Positions 41,739-50,368 of a DNA stretch of 55,625 nt are shown piece by piece (position 1 is the first letter of the stretch; the number at the start of each line of letters is the position of its first letter). The position numbers and the translations under genes were made by a program. The notes beneath the pieces were generated by a model. It ran no database searches and was not told where the DNA came from. It saw only the letters and a program-made list of their open reading frames with translations. The stretch comes from Phycisphaeraceae bacterium (lineage in GTDB: Bacteria; Planctomycetota; Phycisphaerae; Phycisphaerales; Phycisphaeraceae). Where the stretch lies: NCBI GenBank assembly GCA_028277745.1, contig JANQFR010000007.1:1-55625 (forward strand). The letters are read 5' to 3'.

Positions 41739-44267
41739 ATGGCCCAGACCGTTTCCCCCAAACCCGAGGAAGAGCTCGCCGCGCCCCGACCCGCGCGGAG
41801 CCCGCTGGATGAGCTGTCGTGGTCCCAGGTCTGGCACCTGCCCGTCCTGCTCCTGGGGATGGGCCTGTTCGCCACCGGGATGTACTTCGCCCTCGCCGCC
41901 GATGGGCCCGAGCACAACTTCCCCGACGCGCTGACCACCGTGGGGATGTACCTCAAGGCCGGCAACCTGGAGGAGGCGCACGCCAAGCTCGACGAGATCG
42001 GCGCCTCGCTCGACGACCCGGCCGCGGTCGACGCGGACCGAGCGCGGTTCTGGCAATACTACGGCGACCTGAACTTCCTCCAGAACAAGGCCAACGGCAA
42101 CGCCGCGACCAAAATCGTCGACGCCAACAACCGCCGCGTCCTCGAATACTACGACCGCTCCGAGACATTCGGCCGCGAGATCGATCCGCTCTCGCGGCGG
42201 CGCTACGCCCAGACGCTGGTGGCCCTGGGGCGGGAGGACGAGGCGCTGACCATGATCGATCAGCTCCGCGATGAGCCGGCCCGGCGGCGCTACCTGGTCA
42301 TCCGGTCGCTGATCGAGCACCGCCAGATGAGCGGGGGCCGCGACCCCGGCGGCCGGCTGGCGCCGCTGATCCTGCGGTTCCGCGAGGAGATCGCCGGCGA
42401 GACCGACCGCGACGCCCGGCTGGACCAGGACATCTGGGTCACCGGCGTCCAGGCTCAGCTCATGCTGGAGGCCGGCGACCCGCAGCGCGCGATCACGTTC
42501 CTCCTCAAGCGGCTGACCCGCCTCAAGAACGAGACCGACGACCGCCGCCTCGCTCCCCTGATGGTGCAGTTCGCCCGGGCCTACCACATGGAGGGGTCGT
42601 TCGACGACGCGGAGCGCTGGTACCAGCTCGCCCAGCAGTGGCTCGAGGCGGCCGACCCGCTCAACGCCGAGATCCTCGTGGGCCTGGGGCAGCTGGCCCT
42701 GGCGCGGTCGGGCCGGGACAACGTCGGCGTGGCGCTGGAGCTGTTCTCCCACGCGGTCCGCAACCACCCCTCGAACCCCAAGACCTTCCCCGACGCGCTG
42801 ATCGGCGCGGCCGACAGCCAGGCCCGGCTGGGCGCTTACAACGAGGCCCTGGGGCACTTCCGCCTCGCCGTGGCCGAGTTGAGCGAGAAGTCGCGCCCGA
42901 CCGATCCGCGGCGGCAGACGCTGACGCAGACCGTACGTTCGCACATCGACCACGCCCGCGACCGGGGCGATGATGAGCTGGCGTTGGACATGCTCGAGCT
43001 GCTGCTTCCGATGTATCAGCCCAAGCTGCCGGCGGACCTCGTGCTGAACCTGGCGGTGACGCACGAGGCGATCGCCGAGGCGCGCACCACCGAAGCGGCG
43101 CAGCGCGACCCGATGAAGACCGGCAGCCAGGCGGCCGAGGATGTCCGGGCCACGCGGCTGGCCAACCAGCAGGCGAGCGCCCATTTCGCCAAGTCCGCCG
43201 ATTATTACCTGCTCCACAGCAAGATGGTCACCCGCAGCCAGGACGACGCCCACGGCCTGTCGCTGTGGCGCGCGGCCCGCAACTACGACCGGGCCCAGCA
43301 CTGGGACCAGGCCATCGAGGCCTACAGCGATTTCGTCGAATACCGCAAGAGCGACCCGCTGCGGCTCCGCGCCACCAACCACCTCGGCAAGGCGTACATG
43401 GCCAGCGGGCAGTTCGAGAGGGCGATCACGCTGTTCCTGCAAATGGTCAAGGACCACCCCCACGCCCCCGAGACCTACGACAGCCTCGTCCCGCTCGCGC
43501 AGGCGTACATGGCGATGGACGAAAAGGACGCGGCGGTGCGGGGGCTGGAGCGCGTGGTTCAGGACCACCCCGCGATCACGCCCGAGTCGCAGCAATATAA
43601 GGATGCGCTGATTCAGCTGGGCAAGCTGTTGTACCGGATGAGCGAGGACGACGGGGCGTATGCCGTGCCCGCGATCGAGCGGCTGACCGAGGCGGTCACC
43701 CGCTACGCCGACGACTCGCCCGAGGGCCCCTCCTTGCGGTTCCTGCTCGCCGACGCCTATCGCAAGTCGGTCCCGACGCTCGACCGTGAGCTGGCTTCGC
43801 GGATGTCCAACAGCGAGCAGATCGCGCTCATGGCCGAGCGCAACCGCCGCCTCGAGCAGGCCCAGATGTATTACAACCAGGCCCTCAACGAGCTGGAGGC
43901 CCGCAACCCCGCGACGCTCACCCCGCTGGAGCGGCTGTACCTCCGCAACGCGTATTTCTATCAGGCCGACTGCGCGTTTGACCGCCAGCGCTACGAGCAG
44001 GCGATCAAGCTCTACGACACGGCCGCCCGGCGTTGGGAGCACGATCCGGCGTCGATGGTCGCGCTGGTCCAGATCGTCAACGCCCGCTGCGAGCTGGGTC
44101 AGTTCCAGGAGGCCAAGGTCGCCAACGACCACGCGTTGTGGCAGCTCAAGCGGATCCCGGATGAGAAGTTCGATGACCCGTCGCTGCCGATGTCCCGCGA
44201 GCACTGGGAGGACTGGCTGCGGTGGACCAGTGAGCTGGACCTGTTCGCGGGCGCCGACGCCCGCTGA
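41739..44267 (+). CDS. Large membrane-anchored TPR protein
   Basis: An 842-aa protein: a short cytoplasmic tail, one TM (about 33-53, LPVLLLGMGLFATGMYFALA), then about 780 residues of helical repeats of TPR type. Examples are NLEEAHAKLDEIG, SFDDAERWYQLAQQWLEAA, AYNEALGHFRLAVAELSEK, HWDQAIEAYSDFVEYRKSD, QFERAITLFLQMVKDHPHA and RYEQAIKLYDTAARRWEHD. Such proteins scaffold envelope complexes; no enzyme motif is seen. It begins 17 bp after the MerR gene. A GATAAC box lies 5 nt before ATG 41739. It precedes the flagellar operon, but a direct flagellar role is not supported by sequence. Confidence 0.85.
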   Translation: MAQTVSPKPEEELAAPRPARSPLDELSWSQVWHLPVLLLGMGLFATGMYFALAADGPEHNFPDALTTVGMYLKAGNLEEAHAKLDEIGASLDDPAAVDADRARFWQYYGDLNFLQNKANGNAATKIVDANNRRVLEYYDRSETFGREIDPLSRRRYAQTLVALGREDEALTMIDQLRDEPARRRYLVIRSLIEHRQMSGGRDPGGRLAPLILRFREEIAGETDRDARLDQDIWVTGVQAQLMLEAGDPQRAITFLLKRLTRLKNETDDRRLAPLMVQFARAYHMEGSFDDAERWYQLAQQWLEAADPLNAEILVGLGQLALARSGRDNVGVALELFSHAVRNHPSNPKTFPDALIGAADSQARLGAYNEALGHFRLAVAELSEKSRPTDPRRQTLTQTVRSHIDHARDRGDDELALDMLELLLPMYQPKLPADLVLNLAVTHEAIAEARTTEAAQRDPMKTGSQAAEDVRATRLANQQASAHFAKSADYYLLHSKMVTRSQDDAHGLSLWRAARNYDRAQHWDQAIEAYSDFVEYRKSDPLRLRATNHLGKAYMASGQFERAITLFLQMVKDHPHAPETYDSLVPLAQAYMAMDEKDAAVRGLERVVQDHPAITPESQQYKDALIQLGKLLYRMSEDDGAYAVPAIERLTEAVTRYADDSPEGPSLRFLLADAYRKSVPTLDRELASRMSNSEQIALMAERNRRLEQAQMYYNQALNELEARNPATLTPLERLYLRNAYFYQADCAFDRQRYEQAIKLYDTAARRWEHDPASMVALVQIVNARCELGQFQEAKVANDHALWQLKRIPDEKFDDPSLPMSREHWEDWLRWTSELDLFAGADAR

Positions 44268-44272
44268 GGCGA

Positions 44273-44295
44273 GATGGCGCAAGTCTTGCGCCATC
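44273..44295. promoter_or_regulatory. Palindrome GCGCA-N5-TGCGC upstream of the flagellar operon
   Basis: GATGGCGCAAG and CTTGCGCCATC form an 11-bp perfect dyad around one base. The core GCGCA-N5-TGCGC (44277-44291) is shared with two sites upstream of flgB (47265-47279, 47287-47301). It could be an activator site, or a terminator for the TPR gene (TTTT follows after 8 bp). It also fits a sigma-54 -24/-12 spacing (GG at 44276, GC at 44288). Confidence 0.55.
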
Positions 44296-44317
44296 AAGCG
44301 ATTTTCTGCCGGTTTCG

Positions 44318-44348
44318 GGTAAAGAATTCCGCCCGGCGCGGCCGATAA
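44318..44348 (+). promoter_or_regulatory. Possible FliA (sigma-28)-type promoter before flgN
   Basis: GCCGATAA at 44341-44348 is an exact FliA -10. A TAAAG lies upstream at 44320-44324, but the gap is 17 rather than the usual 15 bases. The result would be a 5' leader of about 60 nt. Weak because of the spacing. Confidence 0.35.
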
Positions 44349-44416
44349 CCTCCGCGGCGGGCCGCGCGCGCCGGCCCGATGCGACAGGACGTCGCGTTTT
44401 ACTCGAAAGGTCAAGG

Positions 44417-44887
44417 ATGACCGTCACCACCATCGCCCCCCGCCAGCAAGAGCCCCCGGCCTTGATCGCGCTGTTGACCCGGCAGCACGACCTTTACCTC
44501 CAGTTGAAGCGGCTCAGCGACGATCAGATGGGACACATCGCCGAAGGCCGGACCGATGCGTTGCTCGGCGTGCTGTCGCAGCGGCAGGCGGTGATCGAGA
44601 GCCTCGGCCGGGTCAGCGCCGACCTCACGCCGTTCCGCCAGGACTGGGAGCAGCACACCGGCCGGCTGCCCGACGGCGACCGCCGCCGGGCCCGCGAGCT
44701 GATCGCCGAGGTCGACGCGATGCTCGCCGACATCCTCCGGCAGGATGAGAAGGCCCGCGCTTCGCTCCAGGAGGCGCAGCGTAAGGTGGGCGAGGAACTC
44801 CAGCAGACCGCCCACGCCGGCGGGGCGCTCAACGCCTACAAGGTCGCCGCCCGCCCCGCGCCCCGTTTCGCCGATCAGCAAGGTTGA
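44417..44887 (+). CDS. flgN: FlgN-like flagellar export chaperone
   Basis: A 156-aa all-helical protein: ALIALLTRQHDLYLQLKRLS, GRTDALLGVLSQRQAVIESL, RQDEKARASLQEAQRKVGEE, and a Gly/Ala tail. Length and helix pattern fit FlgN, the chaperone for hook-junction proteins FlgK and FlgL, and the position at the head of a flagellar operon agrees. FlgN sequences are poorly conserved, so this is a fold and context call. AAAGG lies 6 nt before ATG 44417. The kinase gene starts 8 bp after its stop. Confidence 0.75.
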   Translation: MTVTTIAPRQQEPPALIALLTRQHDLYLQLKRLSDDQMGHIAEGRTDALLGVLSQRQAVIESLGRVSADLTPFRQDWEQHTGRLPDGDRRRARELIAEVDAMLADILRQDEKARASLQEAQRKVGEELQQTAHAGGALNAYKVAARPAPRFADQQG

Positions 44888-44895
44888 GTGTTCGC

Positions 44896-45798
44896 ATGAC
44901 CCCGCCACCGGACCATGTCGCCGCCAAGCCCGAGCCCAGGCTCGACGACCTTGCGCAGATCATCGGCGCCTACAACGAGGTGACCGACCGTCTCCAGCGC
45001 AGCCACGAGACCCTGCAGCAGGAGGTGCTGCGCCTGCGGCGCGAGCTGGCGTCCACCAACGCCCAGCTCGAACGCTCCAAGCGGCTCTCCGCTTTGGGCG
45101 AGATGGCCGCGGGCATCGCCCACGAGATCCGCAACCCCCTCGCCGCCATCCAGCTCTACGCGGGGATGGTCGTCGAGGACCTGTCGTTTGACCCGCGGCC
45201 GGACATCGCGATCGAGAACACCCGCAAGATCGAGGCGGCGGTGCGCGGGCTCAACGCCATCGTCTGCGACGTCCTGAACTTCGCCCGGGAGTTCAAGCCC
45301 CAGCCGCGGCTGACCCCGGCGGCGGGCCTGCTGGCGTCGGTCGTGGAGGCCCACCGGCCCGCGATCGACGCGGCCGGGGTCGAGGTCGTGTGCGAGGCGG
45401 ACGACAGCCTGGCGTTCCACGCCGACCCCGACCTGCTGCGCCAGGCGCTGCTGAACCTGGTCCGCAACGCGGTGGACGCGATGGCGCCTCACGCCGCGCC
45501 GCGCCGGCTGACGCTTGTCGCCGGGGATGAAGGCGACGGCGTGGAACTGGCGGTGTCCGACACCGGGCCGGGGATCGACGGCGGCACGGTCGACCGCATC
45601 TTCAACCCGTTTTTCACCACACGCAACACGGGAACCGGTCTGGGCCTGGCGATTGTCCACCGCATCGTCGACGCTCACGGCGGCGCCATCGCCGTCCGCA
45701 ACGCGCCCGGCGGCGGCGCGGTCTTCACGCTGAGCCTGCCGGCCCGACCGGCGGCGGCGGCCGAGCCCCCGGCGGTGCCCTCGGGAGTCGCCGCATGA
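44896..45798 (+). CDS. Cytoplasmic NtrB/FlrB-type sensor histidine kinase
   Basis: A 300-aa soluble kinase. An N-terminal coiled coil (about 30-62) precedes the H-box AAGIAHEIRNPLAAI (His76), the N-box LLNLVRNAVDAM, G1 DTGPGID, F-box FNPFFTT and G2 GTGLGLAI. No TM and no PAS domain, so it senses an internal cue, as FlrB/FleS-type flagellar kinases do. It overlaps the NtrC-type regulator by 4 bp (ATGA), forming a two-component pair in the flagellar operon. ATG 44896 is preferred over TTG 44884, which lies too close to the AGG. Confidence 0.92.
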   Translation: MTPPPDHVAAKPEPRLDDLAQIIGAYNEVTDRLQRSHETLQQEVLRLRRELASTNAQLERSKRLSALGEMAAGIAHEIRNPLAAIQLYAGMVVEDLSFDPRPDIAIENTRKIEAAVRGLNAIVCDVLNFAREFKPQPRLTPAAGLLASVVEAHRPAIDAAGVEVVCEADDSLAFHADPDLLRQALLNLVRNAVDAMAPHAAPRRLTLVAGDEGDGVELAVSDTGPGIDGGTVDRIFNPFFTTRNTGTGLGLAIVHRIVDAHGGAIAVRNAPGGGAVFTLSLPARPAAAAEPPAVPSGVAA

Positions 45799-47249
45799 GC
45801 AGCCATCCGCCCAAAATCCTCGTCGTCGACGACAAGCAGATGATGCGCGACTCGGTCGGCGCCATCCTCCAACGCGCCGGGTACGCCATCGTCGTCGCCC
45901 ATCACGGCAAAGCCGCCCTCGGCATGGTCGCCAAGCACCGCCCCGCGGCGGTCATCACCGACCTGAAGATGCCCGAGATGGACGGCCTCGAACTGCTCGC
46001 CGAACTCAAACGCGCCGACGATCAGCTCCCCGTCGTTCTGATGACCGCGTACGGCAGCATCAACGACGCGGTCGCCGCGATGAAGCACGGCGCCTTCGAC
46101 TTTGTGCAGAAGCCGTTTGAGGGCGAGCAGCTCGTGATGGTGATCCGCCGCGCGGTCGAGCACCGCCAGCTGGTCAATGAGAACGCGGTCCTCAAATCGA
46201 ACGCCCGCAACCTGGAGGAGGCGCCGTCGCTGGTCGGTCATTCCCCGGCGATGCGGCGGGTGGCCCAGCAGATCCACCAGATCGGCGGGTCGCACGGGAC
46301 GGTGATGATCTCCGGCGAGTCCGGCACCGGCAAGGAAGTGGTCGCCCGCACCCTCCACGCGCATTCCCCCCGCCGCGAGCGGGTGATGCTCTGCCTCAAT
46401 TGCGCCGCGCTCTCGGCCAACCTGCTGGAGTCGGAGCTGTTCGGCCACGAGAAGGGGGCGTTCACCGGCGCGGACGCCCTGCGCAAGGGCCGGTTTGAGC
46501 TGGCCGACGGCGGCACGCTGCTGCTCGACGAGATCAGCGAGATCGACCCGAAGCTGCAGGCCAAGCTGCTGCGCGTTTTGCAGGAAGGCCAGTTCGAGCG
46601 CGTCGGCTCGAGCGTCTCGCAGACCGTCGATGTCCGCGTGATCGCCACGACCAATCGCGACCTGACCCGCAGCGTGGCCGCGGGAGAGTTCCGGCAGGAC
46701 CTGTATTACCGGTTGAACGTGTTGCCGATCCACCTGCCCCCGATGCGCGAGCGGGTCGAGGACATCCCGCTGCTGGTGGAGCATTTCCTGCAGAAGGTGG
46801 CGTTGCGTGAGGGGCGCGACCCCAAGCGGTTCGACGACGAATCGATCGCGTTGATGCAGGCGTACGCCTGGCCGGGCAATGTGCGGGAGTTGCAGAACAT
46901 CTGCGAGCGCGCCAGTGTCCTGTGCCGGGGCAACATCATCAAGGCGGGGCTGATCCAGCCCTGGCTGATGGGGCTGGAGGCGCTGCCGCCGGCGCCGCGG
47001 CCGGCCGGGGAGGCGGGCGGGCCTCCGCCGCAGTTGCCGCCGATCACGGTCGGGGGCATGACCCGCGCGGACGCGGTTTCGTCGGTCAAGCCCCTGGAGG
47101 AGGTCGAGCGCGAGCAGATCATCCGGGCCCTGGGCCACTTCGGGGGCAACCGCCAGAAGACGGCCGAGGCGTTGGGGATCGGCGTGCGCACGCTGGGGCT
47201 CAAGCTCAAGAAATGGAAGGAGCAGAATCTTGTCGCGCAATCCATCTGA
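45795..47249 (+). CDS. NtrC/FlrC-type sigma-54-dependent response regulator
   Basis: A 484-aa activator. Receiver domain residues 7-120 have the phosphoacceptor Asp56 in [12 protein letters not shown] and Lys106. The AAA+ domain has Walker A GESGTGKE (174-181), the sigma-54 contact loop GAFTGA (221-226), Walker B GTLLLDEI and the sensor-II region [11 protein letters not shown] Gly/Pro linker and a Fis-type HTH ([20 protein letters not shown]) end the protein. It should open sigma-54 promoters of flagellar genes when phosphorylated by the adjacent kinase. A sigma-54-like promoter and paired palindromes lie directly downstream. Confidence 0.95.
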   Translation: MSSHPPKILVVDDKQMMRDSVGAILQRAGYAIVVAHHGKAALGMVAKHRPAAVITDLKMPEMDGLELLAELKRADDQLPVVLMTAYGSINDAVAAMKHGAFDFVQKPFEGEQLVMVIRRAVEHRQLVNENAVLKSNARNLEEAPSLVGHSPAMRRVAQQIHQIGGSHGTVMISGESGTGKEVVARTLHAHSPRRERVMLCLNCAALSANLLESELFGHEKGAFTGADALRKGRFELADGGTLLLDEISEIDPKLQAKLLRVLQEGQFERVGSSVSQTVDVRVIATTNRDLTRSVAAGEFRQDLYYRLNVLPIHLPPMRERVEDIPLLVEHFLQKVALREGRDPKRFDDESIALMQAYAWPGNVRELQNICERASVLCRGNIIKAGLIQPWLMGLEALPPAPRPAGEAGGPPPQLPPITVGGMTRADAVSSVKPLEEVEREQIIRALGHFGGNRQKTAEALGIGVRTLGLKLKKWKEQNLVAQSI

Positions 47250-47264
47250 TCGCCGGCGTGTGGG

Positions 47265-47301
47265 GCGCAGTTTTTGCGCGACGGAAGCGCAGGGGTTGCG
47301 C
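47265..47301 (+). promoter_or_regulatory. Tandem GCGCA-N5-TGCGC palindromes, candidate enhancer for flgB
   Basis: GCGCA-GTTTT-TGCGC (47265-47279) and GCGCA-GGGGT-TGCGC (47287-47301) are 22 bp apart, two helical turns. They are about 80-110 bp upstream of the predicted flgB start site, the usual place for NtrC-type dimers. The first also has sigma-54-like GG-N10-GC spacing. Confidence 0.6.
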
Positions 47302-47352
47302 GGCATCGGGCCCGCGGCGCCGCGCAGCGAAGCGTCAGCGTCGGGTTGGGGC

Positions 47353-47368
47353 GGGCATCGGATTTGCA
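47353..47368 (+). promoter_or_regulatory. Sigma-54 (-24/-12) promoter of flgB
   Basis: GGGCATCGGATTTGCA has GG (47354-47355) and GC (47366-47367) exactly 10 bp apart and the TTGCA -12 element. It agrees with the TGGCACG-N4-TTGCA consensus at all but three fixed positions. It lies 55 bp before the flgB ATG. Confidence 0.7.
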
Positions 47369-47423
47369 CGGTTCTTTTCGGCCGGCGGAGCGCCGGCGCG
47401 ACAACAGGGACGGAGTTGCCCGA

Positions 47424-47858
47424 ATGATCCAAGGACTGCTCGATTCCGGAGCGATGCCCGCGCTTGAGCGGCTGGTCCAGTTCACCGGCGCCCGGCACAA
47501 GGTGCTGGTCGATGACGTGGCGAACCTGTCGACCCCCTTCTTCAAGCCGCGCGACCTCGACCCCGCGTCGTTCCAGGCGACGCTCCGCGACGCGGTCGAG
47601 AGCCGCCGCCGGCGTCCCAACCCGACCCGCGGGGAGCTGGACGTGCGCGACACCGACCAGCTCTCCTTCAAGGACGGCCGCGTCGAAGTGAGGGCGACCC
47701 GGATGGACGAGAACATCCTGTTCCACGACCAGAACAACCGCGACCTCGAACGCATCATGCAGAACCTCGTTGAAAACACCATGACCCACAACGCGGGCGT
47801 CGACATGCTCCGCAACCAGTTCGAAATGCTCAGGACCGCGATCCGCGAACGCGTATGA
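47424..47858 (+). CDS. flgB: Flagellar basal-body rod protein FlgB
   Basis: A 144-aa proximal rod protein exported by the flagellar type III system. The N-terminal helix is MIQGLLDSGAMPALERLVQF, then ARHKVLVDDVANLSTPFFK (the ANxxTPxFK motif of rod proteins). The C-terminal helix NTMTHNAGVDMLRNQFEMLR closes the coiled coil. Length is normal (about 138). GGAG lies 8 nt before ATG 47424. It is preceded by the sigma-54 promoter and followed by flgC after 48 bp. Confidence 0.93.
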   Translation: MIQGLLDSGAMPALERLVQFTGARHKVLVDDVANLSTPFFKPRDLDPASFQATLRDAVESRRRRPNPTRGELDVRDTDQLSFKDGRVEVRATRMDENILFHDQNNRDLERIMQNLVENTMTHNAGVDMLRNQFEMLRTAIRERV

Positions 47859-47906
47859 ATGACCCGCCCCGGGCGCGGCCGGGGCGGATGATGGGACGCT
47901 TTTGAT

Positions 47907-48302
47907 ATGTTCGGCTCACTCGACATCTCGACCTCGGCCCTCGTCGCCCAGCGTGTCCGCATGGAGGCGATCTCGGCCAACGTGGCGGGGTCCAACGCGA
48001 TCACGAACGAGCAGGGCGAGTACGACCCGTTCAGGCGCCGCATCCCGGTCTTCGCCCAGGGCGACGGCCATGGCGGGCCCGGGGTCCACGTCGCGGAGAT
48101 CCTCCAGCAGCCGGCGTTCAAGCCGGTGTTCGAGCCGCAGAACCCGTTCGCCGACGCCAACGGCTACGTGTACTACCCTGACATCAACCCGGCGACCGAG
48201 CAGATCAACGCCCTCGAGGCCAGCCGCGCCTACGAGGCCAACATCACCGCCGCCGAGGCGACCAAGGCCATGATCCGCAGCAGCCTGCAACTGCTCGCGT
48301 AA
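47907..48302 (+). CDS. flgC: Flagellar basal-body rod protein FlgC
   Basis: A 131-aa rod subunit. It has the N-terminal SALVAQRVRMEAISANVAGS, the family YDPFRRRIPVFAQ, and the central VYYPDINPATEQINALEASR. It ends with AYEANITAAEATKAMIRSSL, the C-terminal helix shared by axial proteins. Normal length (about 134). It sits between flgB and fliE, the widely conserved flgB-flgC-fliE order. GGGA about 10 nt upstream of ATG 47907. Confidence 0.95.
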   Translation: MFGSLDISTSALVAQRVRMEAISANVAGSNAITNEQGEYDPFRRRIPVFAQGDGHGGPGVHVAEILQQPAFKPVFEPQNPFADANGYVYYPDINPATEQINALEASRAYEANITAAEATKAMIRSSLQLLA

Positions 48303-48316
48303 TGGGATGACTTGAT

Positions 48317-48625
48317 ATGGCAGACCCTTTAGGACTGATTAACGGTGCGGGCAACGCGGGGCAGGTCGTGCCGCGCGCGCCGGCCGGCCCGCAGCCGCCG
48401 GAGGGGCCGTCGTTCAAAGACGTGCTGATGAAAAACATCGAGCAGGTGAACCGGCTGCAGCAGGACGCGGACATGGCGATCGAGGACCTGGTCAGCGGCA
48501 AGCGCGACGACATGGACGCGGTGTTCATCGCCAAGCAGAAGGCGGATATCGCGTTCCAGACGCTGCTGCAGGTGCGCAACAAACTGATGAACGCCTATGA
48601 AGAGGTGAAACAGATACGCGTGTAA
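48317..48625 (+). CDS. fliE: Flagellar hook-basal body complex protein FliE
   Basis: A 102-aa MS-ring/rod junction protein. A Pro-rich start (VPRAPAGPQPPEGPSFKDVL) is followed by helices VNRLQQDADMAIEDLVSGKR, DAVFIAKQKADIAFQTLLQV and the C-terminal RNKLMNAYEEVKQIRV (usual ending AYQEIMNMPV). Length is normal. It is 14 bp after flgC. A strong hairpin (48652-48677) lies in the spacer before fliF. Confidence 0.93.
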   Translation: MADPLGLINGAGNAGQVVPRAPAGPQPPEGPSFKDVLMKNIEQVNRLQQDADMAIEDLVSGKRDDMDAVFIAKQKADIAFQTLLQVRNKLMNAYEEVKQIRV

Positions 48626-48651
48626 GGTAAGGGCGGCGCGCCGCGGACGCC

Positions 48652-48677
48652 GGCCGTCAAGCGGATTCTTGACGGCC
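48652..48677 (+). terminator. Hairpin between fliE and fliF, possible attenuator
   Basis: GGCCGTCAAG (48652-48661), loop CGGATT, CTTGACGGCC (48668-48677): a perfect 10-bp stem. There is no T-tract, so it may stabilise mRNA or lower fliF expression rather than terminate fully. Confidence 0.5.
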
Positions 48678-48723
48678 AGCGGAAGACCGCCCGCGGCGGA
48701 CGCCCCGGCATGGAGGCCGAACG

Positions 48724-50352
48724 ATGGAAGTTCTCAAACGCTCCTGGACCCAGATCCGCGCGGCCCTCGAGGGCCTGACCCGCGCGGAGAAGGGGTTCAT
48801 CATCTCGCTGATGGTGATCGGCGTGATGGCGCTGGGCATGCTGCTGTGGTACGCCTCGCAGCCCGAGACGGTGGTGATCAGCCAGTTCGCGTCCGGCCGG
48901 GTGGACGAGGTGCGGACCCGCCTCAACGCGGCGGGGATCGACGCCCGGATCGAAGGCGGGCAGCTGCGCGTGCCCGTGGCGCAGCAGAACGAGGCGATCG
49001 CGCTGCTGGTCCAGGGCGACCTGCTCACCGACGACGCGTCGGCGGCGTTCAACGCCATGATCGTCAACCAGTCGCCCTGGACCACCGACAAGCAGGGCGA
49101 GCGGGCGTACCTGATCGCGAAACAGACGGTGCTGGCCAACATCATCCGCAAGATGCGCGGGGTGCGCATGGCGGACGTGGTGATCTCCATGCCGCAGGAC
49201 AAGGGGTTCGGCCACACGTTCGACCGGCCCAGCGCGTCGGTCTCGGTCGCGCTGGACGGGTCGCGCAGCGTCAAGCCGATCGTCCCCGCGGTGGCGGCCC
49301 TGGTCGCCGGCTCGGTCGCGGAGATGAAGCCCCAGGACGTCAGCGTCGTCGACGCCAACACCGGCCAGACCCACACCGTCCGGGACCGCGACGACGTCCT
49401 GCCGACCGACAAGATCCAGCTGGTCGAGCGGCTGGAGCGGCAGAAGCGAGAACAGATCGAGCGGCTGCTGCGCTACATCCCCAACGTCATCGTCGCCGTC
49501 AACGTGCGCACCGACACGATCCACAAGCAGCAGGACGAGCAGTTCGATTACAGCAAGACCGAGCCGCTGCGGCGTGAGCACGTGATCGAACGGATCAGCC
49601 GCAACATCGCCCAGCAGGGCGAGCCGGGGGTGCGCCCCAACACCGGCATGGACATCAACGGCGCGAACGCGTCGGGGTCGGAAGAGACGCTCAACGAGAC
49701 GGAGTCCGAGTTCGGCGACAAGCAGCTGGTCAAGCGGAGCCACATCACGCGCACCGGCCTGAACACCCAGCAGATCAACGTCACGGTGAACGTGCCCCGC
49801 GGCTATTTCGTCAGTCTTTTCAAATCCGCCAACCCCGACGTGGCCCAGCCGACCGATGAGCAGCTCCAGCCGGTGGTGGACCGGCAGCTCAAGAAGATCG
49901 AGGCCCAGATCGAGCCGCTGATCGCGGCCGAGTCGACGGGGGTGATCGCGGCCCACATGATCCCCGACGAGACGGTGCTGCCGGCGATCGCGGGGGTGGC
50001 GCCGGCGTCGGGCTTCGAGTCGATCGTCAGCTCCGGCTGGGTCGGCCCGGTCGGGGTGACGCTGCTGGCGTTGCTCAGCCTGGCGCTGATGCTGGGGATG
50101 GTGCGGAAGGCGACGCAGCCCGAGTCGCTGCCGTCGGTGGAGGAGCTGGCGGGCGTCCCGCCGACGCTGCCGTCGGAAGACGACCTGGTCGGCGAGGTCG
50201 AGGAGCAGGAATCCTCGATGCAGGGTCTGGAGCTGGACGAAGACGAGCTCAAGAGCCGGCACATGGCCGAGCAGATCAGCGAACTGATCAAAGCCAACCC
50301 GTCCGAGGCCAGCCATATCCTCAGCAAGTGGGTGGGCGCCGATGACTATTGA
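48724..50352 (+). CDS. fliF: Flagellar MS-ring protein FliF
   Basis: A 542-aa inner-membrane ring protein. A first TM (about 20-42), the YscJ/FliF domains (RTRLNAAGIDARIEGGQLRV, DVVISMPQDKGFG, PSASVSVALDGSRSVKPIV), a second TM (about 438-460) and a cytoplasmic C-terminal tail (DELKSRHMAEQISELIKANP, then LSKWVGADDY) that binds FliG. Slightly shorter than the E. coli protein (552). GGAGG lies 7 nt before ATG 48724. fliG follows after 16 bp. All domains are intact. Confidence 0.95.
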   Translation: MEVLKRSWTQIRAALEGLTRAEKGFIISLMVIGVMALGMLLWYASQPETVVISQFASGRVDEVRTRLNAAGIDARIEGGQLRVPVAQQNEAIALLVQGDLLTDDASAAFNAMIVNQSPWTTDKQGERAYLIAKQTVLANIIRKMRGVRMADVVISMPQDKGFGHTFDRPSASVSVALDGSRSVKPIVPAVAALVAGSVAEMKPQDVSVVDANTGQTHTVRDRDDVLPTDKIQLVERLERQKREQIERLLRYIPNVIVAVNVRTDTIHKQQDEQFDYSKTEPLRREHVIERISRNIAQQGEPGVRPNTGMDINGANASGSEETLNETESEFGDKQLVKRSHITRTGLNTQQINVTVNVPRGYFVSLFKSANPDVAQPTDEQLQPVVDRQLKKIEAQIEPLIAAESTGVIAAHMIPDETVLPAIAGVAPASGFESIVSSGWVGPVGVTLLALLSLALMLGMVRKATQPESLPSVEELAGVPPTLPSEDDLVGEVEEQESSMQGLELDEDELKSRHMAEQISELIKANPSEASHILSKWVGADDY

Positions 50353-50368
50353 CCCGTGACCGTGACCC

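Noticed and set aside
41604..44414. Minus-strand open frame of about 936 aa
   Set aside because: Shadow of the TPR membrane protein, whose repeats are clear on the plus strand.
45675..47789. Minus-strand open frame of about 704 aa over the NtrC-type gene
   Set aside because: The plus strand has GAFTGA, Walker and receiver motifs; the minus frame is a high-GC artefact.
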